In this document: piece after piece, positions 1-12,760 of the stretch
Layout: each line of letters begins with the position of its first letter
Numbering within the stretch: position 1 is the first letter of the stretch
Assembly: GCA_033977485.1 (NCBI GenBank)
Contig: CM066988.1
Span: forward strand, 72,655,169-72,719,168
DNA: 64,000 bases
Source: Hydrangea macrophylla
Lineage: Eukaryota > Streptophyta > Magnoliopsida > Cornales > Hydrangeaceae
Direction of reading: 5' to 3'
The notes under the pieces: model-generated
Seen by the model: the letters and a program-made list of their open reading frames with translations, nothing else
The model's database searches: none
Told to the model about the DNA's origin: nothing
Made by a program: the position numbers and the translations under genes

Positions 1-55
1 AAAAAAATAGGGTATTACATCATCCACCACTTATTAAAAGATTTTGTCCCCGAAA
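1..55 (-). repeat. Edge of Gypsy 3' LTR with polypurine/hairpin segment
   Basis: Read on the minus strand, the pol remnant to the right runs into a segment like AATTTCGGGGACAAAATC (a degenerate hairpin), a purine-rich stretch and then TGTAATACCC. That is the usual order of polypurine tract and LTR start in plant Tekay/Del-like Gypsy elements. Only about 19 bp of the LTR lie inside the window (positions 1-19). The lineage is inferred from this arrangement and from the adjacent chromodomain-like tail. Confidence 0.6.
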
Positions 56-2102
56 TTTGAAGTAGTAGAGTGAAATCAAAAACAAAAACTTCTCTCGCAT
101 CTCTGATTCTAGCTCCTATGAAGCTTCTCCTTCATCATGATGCCTCCACTGGATGTTTACTAACGGGATCTCCTTGTTCCCGAGCTTCTTGCTTTTGTGG
201 TTAAGGATCTGCACTGGTCCTTCATTGAATGTAACATTGTCATTGACCTCAATGACTTCGAAGTTGATCTTATGCGTTGGATTATGGGCACACTTCCTCA
301 ACATGCTGATGTAAAAAATGTTGTGCACTCTTGACATCTTCGGTGGCAATGCAAGTCTATAAGCAATCTTTCCAACCTGCTCCATGATCTCGAACGGTCT
401 GATGAATTATGGCGATAGCTTGCCTCTTCTCTGCCCGAAGTAAACGATCCCCTGAATAGGTGAAACCTTGAGCAGCACGTGACCTCCAACTGTAAACTCC
501 AACTCTTTGCATCGTTTGTTAGCATAACTCTTATGTCGGGTCTAAGCATTCTTCATTTTCTCACGTACAATATGAATCTTCTCGATTATTTCTCGTACCA
601 TTTCTGGTCCAAGAAGGTGAGTATCTCCGACTTCTGCCCAACATATTGGCGATTGGCAAGGTCTTCCATACAAAGCGTCAAATGGCCCATTCCTATGCTC
701 ATATGATAACTATTGTTGTAGGCAAACTCTATTAGTTGTAGGTGTGTCTCCTATAATCTTTCAAAATCAATGACGCAGGCACGTAGCATATCTTCCATTA
801 CTTAATTAACTCGTTTTGCTTGCCCGTCGGTCTACAGATGAAAGCCTGAATTCAAGTTCAGTGTAGTTCCCATAGCTACTTGATGACTCTTCCAAAATTC
901 TACAGTGAAACGCAAATCTCAATCTGACACGATTGAGATAGGTAGGTCGTGTAGTGATACAACTGGTTGTAGATACATTTGGCTTAGCCATTTCACTAGA
1001 TACGTCATACTATAGGCGATGAAATGCGCAGTCTTTGTAAGTCGATCTACTATTACCCAAATAGCATTGTAGTTTTACTGAGATTTTGGCAAATCTACCA
1101 CAAAAATCCATGGTCATGTGTTCTCAAGTTCATTGGGGAATGGGTAATGGTTGTAGAAGTCCAGGTGGGTTCTGATGTTCAGCCTTTACTTTCTTACAAG
1201 TAAGACACTGAGCTACATACTCAGCTTCCTCTCTCTTCATTCCTTCGCACCAGAAGCTTCTCTTAAAATCTTTGTACATCTTCGTACCTCCAGGATGAAT
1301 ATTTATTCGTGATTTATGTGCTTCATCCTATGTCTTTCCAGAGATTATCTTCATCTGGCACACAAAGCCTACCTTTACATCGTAAGGCTCTGTCTGTACC
1401 AATACTCCAGACCTCTGGTTCCTTCGTTGACATCTTTGCTAACCATAGCTTTAGATCCTTAGTCGTCTATTGAGCCTTTATGAGACAACTAATTAGAGTT
1501 GGTCGTACCATAAGACATCCAAGATTTTGCACTTCTATTGCTTCTACTGGTCGAAGATTGAATTCTGCTAAAAACTTCTAATGGTTTCCATTCTCGAATC
1601 AATAATGCAGCGATCACTAGTCAAGGTCGACGACTCAAAGCATCAGCTACGACATTGGCTTTACCAGGATGGTACTATAATGAAAAATCATAGTGATTGA
1701 GTAACTCCATCCATCTTTGTTTTTACATGTTCAACTCCTTTTGAGATAACAAATACCTCAAGCTCATATGATCGGAAAACAGATCAAACTTTTCTCCATA
1801 CAGATAATGTCTCCATATCTGTAGAGCAAACACTATTGTTGCTATTTCCCGATCATGCGTAGCATAGTTCCTCTTATGCGGCTTCAACTGTCTTAATCTA
1901 TATGCAATAACATTCTTGTCTTGCATAAGCACACAACCAAGTCATTGGTGTGATGCATCACTGTAGATCACATATCGTTCTTCACTCTTGGGTATTGCTG
2001 ATACCGGTGCAGAAGTTAATCTTTTCTTTAATTCCTAAAATGCATCTTCATGTTTATCCGTCCATTCATACTTCATCTCCTTTCTCGTCAAATTGGTTAA
2101 GG
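56..2102 (-). pseudogene. Ty3/Gypsy pol remnant: RNase H, integrase, chromodomain-like tail
   Basis: Minus-strand reading gives, in order, an RNase H segment (about 1723-2090, with [17 protein letters not shown]), an integrase zinc-binding HHCC region (about 1190-1330, with CLTCKKVK), integrase core remnants (about 800-1150) and a C-terminal segment at 116-385 (RLALPPKMSRVHNIFYISML...) matching the integrase C-terminal and chromodomain-like region of plant chromoviruses. Several stops and frameshifts break the frame, so no protein would be made. The 5' part (gag, protease, RT) is absent: homology stops at about 2102, where a Copia LTR begins. The element probably continued to the left outside the window through its 3' LTR. 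Confidence 0.85.
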
Positions 2103-3620
2103 AGTTGGGTTTGTGCCCTTAAACCTTTACTTTATGTATGAGATATTGACATTTTAATATATGGATATCAGCTTTACATTTCATTGTGTATGTTTCTTTC
2201 ATGAGATGATTGTTAATCCTTAAGTATCACAGTAAGTAATTCGTGTGTGCATGAGATACATACAAGCAAGATACAAATTACTATTTATTGATATTTAGAA
2301 TTTGTCACAGTGGATGATGAGACTGGATATCTCATCAGGTTTACACCGTAGCATGATTTACTACCATTGGATGGAGTGATGAATCTCAATCACTGAGTGT
2401 AACTCTTAGTTAACATGCTAGTGCTTATAATGCATTGACTGACTTGAGGTTTCCTATTGACACTTAAGGCTGTCAACAATCAATAGGAACTCATAACTTG
2501 TACAAGGTATGTGTTCTTAATCTTAAGACGATTCTGAACACAGACTGTGGATATGGCTACTTTGACTTACCAATCAGTGAGGTCTATAAATGATCAACAC
2601 CTGGGCATCTTGGGTATGTCATGTTCACAAGGTTATGAACATATGTTGTCAAGATAGAATCTACCCTCTGATAAAGAGTAAGCATTCCCTTGAGAATGTC
2701 ACCAAGTTGATTACTGAGAACTGCAGTCTTGTTGATAAGTAGTTATCAACATGTTTGGTAATCATGAGAGGTGAATGGGACTCAAGGAATACTGGAAGTA
2801 ATCATGATTCAGGTTGACAGTAATAGTTATCCGACTACCTGAATATGATTACGAATGCTGAAGGTAGAGGGACATTAGTCACCTTACAAGTCTAGTTATC
2901 GCTTCAGATTTGTTCTTTTGTGTTGGAGTTCAGTTATCATTTTATAGTGGAGTGAACGTTAACTGACCAATTGGTTAGTTTGCTGATAAAAGAGTTTGGT
3001 CATGGGAATTAACAACTGGTCTGAGCCAACAATAAAGAACCTAGGAGGTCCCACTCTTAGCTCTGCCAGGATACTTAGAAAGACACTTGAGGATCTTGTT
3101 TAGACAGGTTCTCTCGATCGAAGAAGTTTTGATCGATTGAAGTCTAGACAGGTTCAATAGGATGGAAGCCACTTCAATCGCTTGAACATTAGGTCGGTTC
3201 TGGGAATCTATAAATAAGACTATAGTGTTCAGAAATCTGAGTTCGTTGCTTCTATAAACCAGAAGCTGCAGAAACTATTTTAGACTTCCCAAACCTTCTC
3301 TATCCTCCATTTTTGAGATCCCACCATCTCTATTCTTTTCGGCAGACATCCGTAGGAGTCATAAGGGTGAAGACAACTTAGTAGAGGCTGCTGCACCAAC
3401 AAGAAGATCAAAGTATTTAGAATTGGGTTCAAGACACTAAGGTATAACTCTTGTCCCCTCTTGTGCGTATCTATAGAGTTAACGTGTAGTATATCCGAGC
3501 AACCAATAAGTTTTTATAACTTCATCATTCTGCTGTGCACTACTGAACCACTAAGCATGTTAAGCACTACTGAACCACTAGGGCAGCAATGCTAGTCTTC
3601 AAGTAAATCCCTACCAGGTT
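2103..3620 (+). repeat. Copia LTR, copy 1
   Basis: It starts TTGGGTTTGTGCCC, exactly where the Gypsy pol homology stops. It is clearly homologous over about 540 bp, by eye near 90%, to 21417-21951, which follows a Copia RNase H gene; this makes it a Copia LTR. The right boundary is approximate. Inside are a cluster of GATCGA motifs (about 3113-3180), a TATA box at 3208 and a short direct repeat (GCACTACTGAACCACTA, twice near 3535-3580). It may be a solo LTR, or the 5' LTR of the same old element whose 3' LTR is at 21417. Confidence 0.75.
3208..3217 (+). promoter_or_regulatory. TATA box of the Copia LTR
   Basis: CTATAAATAA lies about 1.1 kb into the LTR, just downstream of GATCGATTGAA-type motifs. 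Position and sequence fit a plant RNA polymerase II TATA box at the U3/R boundary. Inferred from sequence only. Confidence 0.5.
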
Positions 3621-5138
3621 GGAGCACCAACTTAATGTTAGTTTTTATAGAAAAGAATAATGATTTTTAGCATAGTAATCACAGACAAATTAAAAATTCA
3701 TGAGTTGCGCTACACAAAAATCCTAAATATGTTATTTTGCTAAAATAAGGTTCATAAAAAACGATTGTGTTCTAACCTTAAACCCATGCTTTGGTGAATA
3801 GTTATAAAACTATTGAAAATCAATTATCTAATAAACATCTTAACTTAAAAATGTCAAGACCCAACACATCTAAATTGCTAAAATCATAAAAGTGAAGTCG
3901 CAGGAAGAGAATGCTAAATAAGTATATCAACTATTGAAAAATACTAAAGTATTACTATTTCACTGGCAGTAACTAACTCAGTGTCCCTTCAACATATAAT
4001 AAATATAAAAAATGAAGAGAATATTACAATAGAACTACTAGGTAAACGATGTTCATCGTAGTACTAATAAGGAGTAAAAGAAGTAAGGTTTCGCTAATTG
4101 ACGCATTTTCAATATAACTAAAAAGGTTCAAGTGATTGAGTAATGCTATGTTTCCCCAATTTGTGACCAATCACAACTTTTATGTATATGTATATATATA
4201 TATAAATAAGATAACTATATGACATACTATGGATGTGGTTGGTTGTACTACATGCCAATATGGTACAGTCGATAAAGCATTTGGAAACCAACATGCGAGT
4301 CAAATCAACACCACATTGCCCTCTTTTTCAGCCAGGTAGTTCAAATTGGGTCACACTTGAGGAACTTTAAGTTTCAATTATACTTCAAACTTGAGGGAAA
4401 TTATTATACGGTAAATAAACTCACACCTAGCAATAAAAATATTCGTACGTACTTGTCTAATTGTATGTTAAAGTCTTCAAAAAATAAACTATGCTCATAT
4501 TAAGAATGTTTTTAGGAAGCAACACTAGCTAGTTCTCTTAAAAATATAGATTTACTGCCATGTCCATGTGTCCTTAGTTTCGTGACTTTGAAAAGTCTGA
4601 CATTACAACAAATCTATTTTTGAAAAGTCTGATATTTCTGGTGCACGCCCACTGCCCAGCCACTGCCCAGCACACAGTGCGCACATGCACAGGTGCACGC
4701 ACCAGTAGTATCCCTAGTACGCAGCACTCGACATCGGCACGAACAGCGAGCAGCCAGCATGCGGCCAACACATTGAGTATGCATGTACCTATCAAGACAT
4801 CATGAGATCTAATTTAAGTCTTATAGACCAAGAATAATCACAAAGTATGTACATGCATACACTTGAGAATTATTGGATCAGTGAAATGGTACATATGACC
4901 CTCAGATGAAAACCAGTTTCTGGCATGTTTTTATTTTGGGAAAAAGTAAAAACAAAGAAGATATAAACAAACTGAAAAAGCATGTTTCTATCTACTGGGA
5001 AACCTTTGACCTTTTCTACTTCATTTTCAATTAACCTCTGTTTCAAAAGAGTTGAATTGACATGAACTACTAGGAAAAATGTATATATCAACAGATATGC
5101 GCAAGAGTAAATTCGAAGTGGCTTTATAATCCGATGAA

Positions 5139-5164
5139 AGAAGAAGAAGAAGAAGAAGAAGAAA
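5139..5164 (+). repeat. (GAA)n microsatellite
   Basis: About eight uninterrupted AAG/GAA units. The short acidic reading frame across it (MKEEEEEEEE) is a by-product of the repeat, not a gene. Confidence 0.9.
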
Positions 5165-8100
5165 CAGGAATATATAAATTGACTAAGAGCCTATTTGGAC
5201 TAGCTTATCTAGGACCGACAACTACTTACTTCAGATTATTGAGAGATTTTAGTCTATTTGGCAAAAACTTTTTCACAGATTTTCTAAAAATCTGTCCCAC
5301 CTTAGAGCTAAAAACCAGCTAAAATAAGAACCAACAATTTGCTGCTTGTTCAAAAACCTACTAAATAATAAATCACTTACTCTCCCAGCAATACCAAACA
5401 GGCTATAAGAGAAAAACCATCATCACATAAATGCACTTCCTATTTCTTATAGCAGTAAATCAATACTGAGAACATTTTACAGTAGTAATTACTAGTGTAA
5501 AGAATCACAAAGCTTTTCTTTATAGCACGATCACTAGGATTAACAATTAAGTAGTACATATGCAAACATAAGAGTATGCCAAGAAGGTGGAAAAAAAGAA
5601 AAATTGAGATGCAAAATTACAACGGGTCCACCTTACTGTGATATTTTCTTGAAAATGGAATGGAAGATCTTTAGAGTCACTTTCAAAAAGCTTAAAGTAC
5701 AAACCAATACTCATTCTTTCCCCTCCCCATTAGTTTCACTAAGAAAAAGTGCAGCACGATACAATGGAATCTGTAGAATCCAAAGTGAAGTGTCAAGTGG
5801 TATTATACATATATGCACCCCACTTACATATAGGATAGATTGCAATTTTTCACCTGATAAAATTCTCTGCCCAAACTTTGAAAGTACCCGGCTCAATACG
5901 TGACCAGGAATCAAGCACTTTCTTTTCTATGGCTCAAAATGGTACTTGGGAACCCGCTATTGGTATTTGCAGAAGTATCTTCGAAGAAACTGATAGAAAC
6001 CACAAAAAGTAAAAAAAATAAAAATTAAATAAACATAACAATAATTATATTTAAATAGACACAGTGGGGGAAAACATGATTAGCTTACTAATTACAATAG
6101 AGAGGGAAAGAAAAGGAGTACGCATAACACTATTCCTTTAAGCATAATCAGTATATTTCCACATCTATCACAGAATACACCAAAAAAAATGGTAAAACTA
6201 CAATGATAGATGTTCTAGTAATCTAACAACTAGCCTAGGCAAATTCTAGAAGTTAAACAGAGTTATAACAATTGTGATGGATCGTAATGTAAGTACTTCC
6301 AGTAAAAGTCGCAGGTACTGAAAATATAAAGATGCATAAATCACTGTCATCAAAGGATAGAATGTTTTAATCCAGGAACTAGTATATAAAAAGTCTTCTA
6401 CATTTTTCAATGATCTGATAGCAAGTAAAATCTTCATATATTATTAAGAAAGAGACAAAAACAAATGCAGACCACAAATATCAACAAAACTACAAATATA
6501 AGAAGCATTAGAAACCTTTCCCTCCATGACGAAAAGCTATTTTTCTTAAAGGAAATCCTAAAGAACCATGCCTTGGGTGATCAAACTTGCGATGAGACAT
6601 GCTTCCTTGGAATTACTCTACAAAACTCATAGATCTCATTTCTAAATTACTCTAAAGGGCATAAATATTCAAGCCCTCAGCTTAAATAGTATAAATAAGA
6701 TAGTAAAAGTTAGAACAAGTCAAATTAGAGGATCCACAAAGACAAGTCATTCTTGTTTGAATATTAAATCCCGCATTTCAAAAGATGAAACCTCCAAAGG
6801 GAAAAAAAATAAAAAATAAAAAATAAATAAAGGGAAAGAAAAATAATGTGATACCACAAAAGGGAAGTGCAATAGCCGAGAAAATAAGGCTAAATCCTGA
6901 CAAAAAAAATTACAAGCAAATAAACATCACATATTACAAATTATATTAAGAAAAACTGTGATTTATAAATGACCATACAATTATCCTAAACTTTTGAAGA
7001 ATCACAACTATAATATAGACTATGTGTGAGTTCTTTTGTGATGTGTATGAGATATATGGATGGGTGTAACACGTAAGCAGGTTAGGATAGGTGGAACAAC
7101 ATATAAATATAATAAAATAATGTAAAAATTGTAGTAGAACAATAATGTATAAAAACACAGTAGAGAAATGGGAGTCGGAGAGAGCATGGCTCGAATCGGA
7201 TGATAACCGAAGTAGCCCCAAGTGAGAGAGAGAGAAAGCAGTAAGTGTCTAGGAGTTATGTATGCTAGAGTGCGTTCAAAGGGCGGTAAACAAGTATTAA
7301 AATAGGGTGAAGTGTAGGGTGAAAACGAAGGGTCTTGGAAACCGAGGGTGTTGATAGAGACGAAGGGTCAAGCTAAGGCGAAGGGCCAAGTAAGGAGAGG
7401 GGCCTTGCGATCCGAAGGGTCTGATTGTGCTCAGGACAATGGGAATATTTTGTAAATGGGTCGGAGGATTAGTCACTGTTGATCTTTTGCGGTAGTAAAG
7501 GATTCTGTGTGGTTGTGTTGGTCCCGTTGGATGTAGTAAATGAGACTACTATTTATACAAAAAGTCATATGAGGCTGCTAAGTTTTGATGTGGTGGAGAG
7601 AAGCTGAGTTGGCATTCTCTGAGTGGATCGTTTGTTTTAGGTAGATGGACGGTATGGATGGTTTAAATGCTCATGTTTAAGGTAGGTGGAGGTATTGAAT
7701 GAGATGTTGATCTGTTATGGGCTTCGGGAGAAACAAGTCAAATCGAGAAGGTATTGTCCCTTAGTGGTAGATGAAGGTTATGGGGTTAGTCAAGGGGAAA
7801 AGATATGCTATTGGTGTAGAGGTTTAAGCGAGGGCGAGTGTCGAGGCTGCATAGGGTTAAGCGAGGGCGGGAACCAAGGTTCTCTTTTATTGGTGCAGCA
7901 CAAGCTTGAAGTGACTAAGCACTGTTGGTCAAGGGTTTAAGCAAGTTTTATGCTAATGGGCTTCGCCCATTGGTTGTGAGACTGGTCGAAGTCAGGCACG
8001 TGAAAGTCACTTGTCTCTCTCTCTCTTTGGGACCAACCCTAACCTTACCCATGGGGCGCAGGCTAGGGAGATGCCTTTGGTTCTAGCCACCTAGCCATGA

Positions 8101-8224
8101 GCTTCCAAAATCCCAGCAGACTTGAACTACCCTTAGGTACTGCTTCCGGACCAAGGGTGGGTATCCGAGAGGTGAGTGTGTGTATATTTGAAGTGTGCTT
8201 CCTTTGTGGGCTACTTGAGATGGG

Positions 8225-8540
8225 CTTTGTTTGAATAAGGCTTCAGAGTGGAGTCATCCGTAGTGGTGGCTTCGGAGTGGGCTACTTTGGGCCTTCAGAG
8301 AATAAGGCTTCGGAGTGCAATCATAGGCTTCGACTTCCAAAGTGAAGCTTCAGAGTGGTGAGGCTTCGGAGTGGACTCATCCGAAGTGGGACTTCGGAGT
8401 GGGCTAGCGAAGGCTTTGGAATGGGCTTATTCGAAGTAGGGCTTTAGAGTGGGCTCATTCAGGTCGCCCTTGGGGTGAGTTTCTCAGTCGTGGAGCTTCA
8501 CAGTGGGCTCCGTAGGGTAGGTCTTGTTTGTAGCCATTGT
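8225..8540 (+). repeat. Degenerate tandem field of GGCTTCGGAGTGGGCT-like units
   Basis: Variants of GGCTTCGGAGTG / GGCTTCAGAGTGG recur roughly ten times at irregular 20-40 bp spacing. They look like a decayed short tandem repeat. No coding frame is maintained. Confidence 0.6.
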
Positions 8541-9188
8541 TGTTGGTAGAGCCCATATTGATACACGTGGAGTCATTGGTGACGTGTACTGGTCAAGCTG
8601 TATGAGCGCTCAACTACTACCTACAGACTATATAGTACTCCAAAAATACATTGTATGTGTGTTTTGTATATGAATGTGTGAGCAGAGGTGAGAGAGAAAC
8701 AGAGAGATTCAAACCTATTCAAAGAGATCAGCGACAAGGAGGGTGAGGTCGAGCCGACGATGATGAGGGTGAGGTAGTGGCCATAGAAGCAGCGAGAGTG
8801 TCAGCGACATGAGTAAGACCGAAACAGAGGATACCACTGACGGTACTCGGGCGACATAGTAACCAGCGAGTACAACTCATTGAGAGCTTTAACCATGAAG
8901 CTCTTCCTCGAGGATGAAGATGAAGAAACGGTCGGTGGTGGTAGATGGCACTGGCGGTGAAGTGGTGGCGGACGGCGGATGGAGTCCCCCCGGTCTCTCT
9001 TCTTCTCCTTTCCCTCTCTCTTCTCTTCTCTTCTCTCTATTCTCTTTCTCCTTTTGATTTAGGGTTAGATGGAAAGAGAATAGTTGGAAATGTTTAGGCC
9101 TTTCGGGGGAATTTTTGGGGGAAAATATTTAGGCCTTTAGGGGGAATATTGTGGGAGTTTTTTTTTTTAATTTTCGCGGTTCAAAATT

Positions 9189-9386
9189 GGGCAAATTGTG
9201 TCATGGTTTAATACAGTGACAATATTATTTTTTGTCACAGTTTTAAACCATGACTAAGATTGTAACTATTATTAGTGTTGACAAACTTGGTTGTCACAGT
9301 ATTTAACGGTGATGAATTTTGTCACGGTTAAAGACAGTGACAAATGACCCAAAAAAATGTGTGATAATTCTACAAATTTGGTGTAG
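9189..9386. mobile_element. CACTA-like transposon terminus with subterminal repeats
   Basis: At least four related motifs alternate in direct and inverted orientation: TGTCATGGTTTAATACAGTGAC, TGTCACAGTTTTAAACCATGAC, GTCACAGTATTTAACGGTGATG and GTCACGGTTAAAGACAGTGAC. The block ends CAAATTTGGTGTAGT, the complement of a CACTACACCAAATTTG-type terminus. Dense subterminal repeats with such an end are typical of plant CACTA (En/Spm) elements. It abuts a Copia RT sequence, so it probably inserted into the Copia element. No transposase and no left end were seen. Moderate confidence. Confidence 0.5.
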
Positions 9387-9980
9387 TATCTGGTAAATGG
9401 ACGTCAAGACTACATTCTTGAATGAAAATCTTGAGTAGGACATCTATATGTAGCAACCAAAAGGGTTCATAGCTTGTGGGAAAGGTAGCTTGGTATGCAA
9501 GTTGCAAAAGTCCATTTATGGGCTTAAGCAGGCATCCGGGAGTTAGAACATTCATTTTGACCATGCAGTCAAATCGTTTGGTTTCATACAAAATCTGGAT
9601 GAACCTTGTGTATACAAAAAGTGTGAAGGGAAAGTGGTGGCTTTTCTCGTTCTCTATGTTGACGACATTCTACTCATTAGGAATGATGTAGCAATGTTGT
9701 CAACAGTTAAGGTTTGGCTAGCTAATACATTCGATATGAATTGGATCTAGGAGAGGCGAGCTATATCCTTGGGATAATGCTCTTTCGGGATCGTAAGCGA
9801 AAAATAATGGGATTATCAGTTATATCGATAAGGTGCTAACTAGGTTTTCAATGGATAATTTGAAGAAAGGTTTATTACCGTTCAGGCATGGTTTAGCGTT
9901 CTCCAAGGACTAGTGTCCAAAGACACAAGAGGAGAGGAATCGCATGACAGGAGTTCCCTATGCTTCGGCAGTGGGAAGTC
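9387..9980 (+). pseudogene. Ty1/Copia reverse transcriptase, part 1 (YVDD region)
   Basis: The frame reads MDVKTTFLN, then IYGLKQAS, then VLYVDDILLI near 9650-9675, then LGEASYILGIMLFRD: the ordered RT motifs of plant Copia elements. YVDD is intact, but stops (for example TGG-TAA-ATG where W-Q-M-D is expected, and TAG near 9435) make it a pseudogene. The frame stops at 9980 because a 10.76 kb element is inserted. Removing that element joins AGTGGGAAGTC directly to TCATGTATGC and restores the reading S-A-V-G-S-L-M-Y-A-M, continued at 20746. Confidence 0.85.
9976..9980 (+). repeat. Target-site duplication AAGTC (left)
   Basis: AAGTC precedes the LTR start TGTAACACC at 9981 and recurs at 20741-20745 directly after the LTR end GGCGTGACA. 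A perfect 5-bp duplication is what Ty3/Gypsy integrases make. Confidence 0.9.
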
Positions 9981-10421
9981 TGTAACACCTGTAATTTTCG
10001 GTCATTAATAATATTAGTTTTTTTCGAATTTCTGTATTGGACCGACTATATCGATATATTATTTTAATTACGTGACGGTATGGACGTGTTGTAGTATTAC
10101 CATATAGACTGTAGTAACCTTACCGACTCGACCATAATAAGATTTAACTTAGTCCCGTACCCAGACTCGGACCCGGACATTAGAAATAATACCAGTTTGC
10201 ACGTAATTCGAGACTAACACGTATACCGAGGAACTTATGCACGTAAACCGAGGAAGTGGCACACAACCCGAGGTGGGCCCCACATGGCCGGCCACTTGGT
10301 GGCACATGCAACATCACCTCCACATGTCATCTATATACATGCCACTTGTCCATGCAATGGACACTTGTCCATGCATGCTTACATGAGCTCATGCAAGGTG
10401 ACACCTTGCACATGTAAGGCT

Positions 10422-10430
10422 CTATTTAAA
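10422..10430 (+). promoter_or_regulatory. Candidate LTR TATA box
   Basis: CTATTTAAA, about 440 bp into the LTR, followed by a pyrimidine-rich stretch; duplicated at 17974-17982 in the 3' LTR. Its position suits a U3 promoter. Transcription from here is an inference. Confidence 0.4.
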
Positions 10431-10740
10431 CATGAAAGTCTTCATGCATTACTCTCTTTTTAACACATACAATCTGCACTCTAGAGAGGAGATGAGGAAA
10501 CTTAGAAGCTCATGAGTGTCATAAAGAAAGAAATAGAAAGTTAGAATGAGAAGAAGTTCATTAGTGAAGTTGAGTTCAAGCTACATCAAGCTCAAATCAA
10601 CAATCCAAGCTTAGTTTCAAGTTGTTGTGAGTAATTGTGAGTAATCTAACTCAACTTAGAATATATATATAGCATGCATTAATGTTTAGTAGGAGTTTGA
10701 TGTTGTTGTGTTGAAGTTTTCATGACATGCAAGACAAATC

Positions 10741-11420
10741 CTTAAATCTGAGAAACTGAAACTTTCAACAGAACACAGTTTAGTAAAATGAATATTTTGT
10801 GCAGCTCCGAAATCCGAATTAAGCTAGATTTTTTTGTGGTAATAGCTAACTCATATATCTACAAATAACTCTTCTATAGATCAGTCTAGAAATCACTCCT
10901 TCATGGGTGAAATGCATGTACAACGCAGTGTTATAAACCTGGGAAAAACATAAACTTCCAGCAGAATGTAGTTTAGTAAAATGGATGTTTTGAGGAGCTC
11001 AAAAATATGAATTAAGCTAGGTTTTTTTGTGGTAAAAGCTAACTCATATATCTACAAATAACTCCTTTATAGATCAGTCTAGAAATCACTCCTTCATGGG
11101 TGAAATGCATGTACAACGCAGTGTTATAAATCTGAGAAACTGAAACTCTCAGCAGAACATAGTTAAGTAAAATGTATGTTTTGTACAGTTCAAAAATGAG
11201 AATTAAGCTAGGTTTTTTTGTGGCGAACGATAACTCATATATCTACAAATAACCCTTCTATAGCTCAGTCTAAAAATCCCTCCTTCATAGGTGAAATTCA
11301 CGTATAATGCAGTACTATAAATCTGGGACAGAATAATCCGAGATATAAGAAATGTCTTGTAAAATAAATATTTTGAGTAGCTCAAAAATGTAATTGAAGC
11401 TAGATTATTTTTGTACATGA
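10741..11420 (+). repeat. 191-bp tandem repeat inside the LTR, about 3.5 units
   Basis: Units begin near 10741, 10932, 11125 and 11316 with AAATCTGAGAAACTG-like text. They share blocks such as ACTCATATATCTACAAATAA and CACTCCTTCATGGGTGAAATG. The last unit is partial. The array is repeated in the 3' LTR at 18293-18972 with the same unit number, so it predates this insertion. Confidence 0.9.
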
Positions 11421-12131
11421 AGATATTCCTATTATCTACAATGTTTTAGTTTTGAGTTTGATCTACAAAGCAATTTATCATGCCCAAATAAATCATGTTA
11501 ATTCAGTCAACACAGTGAAAATATATCCTGGCAGATTATACAACTTTTTGTATAATGTTTTGTTGATGCATGGTGTTGATTGTTGATGCTAGTTTGCTGG
11601 TACTTGTGTTGTTATGAAAATCTTGTGCTATGCTAGTGTTATCGCGTAGATGAGTATGTTAAGGGTTTCATCTATATGTTTATTGGTATTAAATCCATGA
11701 TTATAAATCCATGAGCTACGTGCTATGTTTTCTATTGTTATGAATATAGTCTAATGACCGTTGAAAGTTCATACCCAAACTATAAGTATATTGTAGGGCA
11801 CGATTATTGCGATGATAAATGATCGGGAAAGTTTCCATCGTAAGTATATTGAGAGGAAAACGGAATGTCAGACGTATAGCAAAATATTAACGGTTATAAA
11901 TGGATGATATTAATGAACTAAACTACGAAACGTGCGAACGCGTAAAATAACGATAAAACCTTCAATAACAGATTTAATGCGAATAAGGGACATTGGGCCT
12001 CGTTTCTAGTCGTGTGTCTACAGGTCAAAGTTGGTTCGTGAACTTTTGTGTCGTGTTTGGATAATTCTTGCGAAGTTGGTCTCTCGATTATTCCATGGAG
12101 TCGATTGGTGAGTTATGTTTTGTTCCTTGAT

Positions 12132-12396
12132 CTGAGGATCGGCATGACGTGTTCGGTCAAGTGTGGATGACCTGAGGAACGTCGTGACATGTTCGATCAA
12201 GTGGTTGATTATTTTTCCGCACCCTTGGACTGAGGATCGGCATGAAGTGTTCGGTTATGTACGGGTGACCTGAGGATCGGCATGACGTGTTCGTCCAAGT
12301 GATTATTAATTTCCCGTACCCTTGGTCTGAGGATCGGCATGACGTGTTCGGTAACGTGCGGGCGACCTGAGGATCGGCATGACGTGTTCGACCAAG
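12132..12396 (+). repeat. Six reiterations of a CTGAGGATCGGCATGACGTG motif in the LTR
   Basis: Units start near 12132, 12171, 12231, 12270, 12328 and 12366 at alternating short and long spacing. Five match GAGGATCGGCATGA closely and one is degenerate (GAGGAACGTCGTGA). Each holds several CpG sites. Copied at 19684-19948 in the 3' LTR. It resembles an enhancer-like or RNA-structure repeat, function unknown. Confidence 0.85.
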
Positions 12397-12760
12397 AGAT
12401 TGTTAATGTCCCGTACACTTATGCCATTTGGGCGACAGTTTGAGTGCCAGTTGGGCGACAGTTAACTATTCATTATTGAGTGTTGTTCTTTCTTGACCAG
12501 TAAATGTGTTTGGAGTTAAGTCTTCTTTCAGTCAATGTCATTGGTCAGTTCAGTTCTGGGTTAAGTTTCAAAGGGAATGATTGGGTTTAAATATGACATG
12601 ATTTTGAGAATAAGAAAAGACGAACAAGACTTAGTATCGAGAATAAGAAATGATGAACAATATATGGTTTCGAGAAATAAGAAGAGATGAAGAATAACTT
12701 ACCTTAAGTGGTGGTAACCTTAAGGGGACCCTCACTTAGCTTAACCGCTAACGGCTTTTC

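Larger units (their letters stand above)
3621..9188. other. Non-coding interval, no recognisable gene
   Basis: The stretch is mostly AT-rich with no open frame above 100 codons and no domain I recognise. It holds a TA microsatellite near 4185-4206, a GC-richer patch with repeated CACTGCCCAG near 4640-4760, a GAA microsatellite at 5139-5164, a degenerate GGCTTCGGAGTGGGCT repeat field near 8225-8540, and a pyrimidine-rich, GC-richer segment near 8890-9060 just inside the CACTA-like end at 9189-9386. It may be the non-coding interior of that DNA transposon, but I could not find a matching left terminus. Confidence 0.5.

Noticed and set aside
5604..5903. 99-codon frame overlapping a 67-codon frame on the other strand
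   Set aside because: No family signature or promoter context; AT-rich non-coding interval.
7686..7940. 84-codon plus-strand frame as a host gene
   Set aside because: No domain, no conserved context, and repetitive composition (GLSEGE/GLSEGG); likely chance.
3621..9188. A left CACTA terminus to pair with 9386
   Set aside because: I found no CACTACACCAAATTTG-like start or matching subterminal repeats, so no complete element is claimed.
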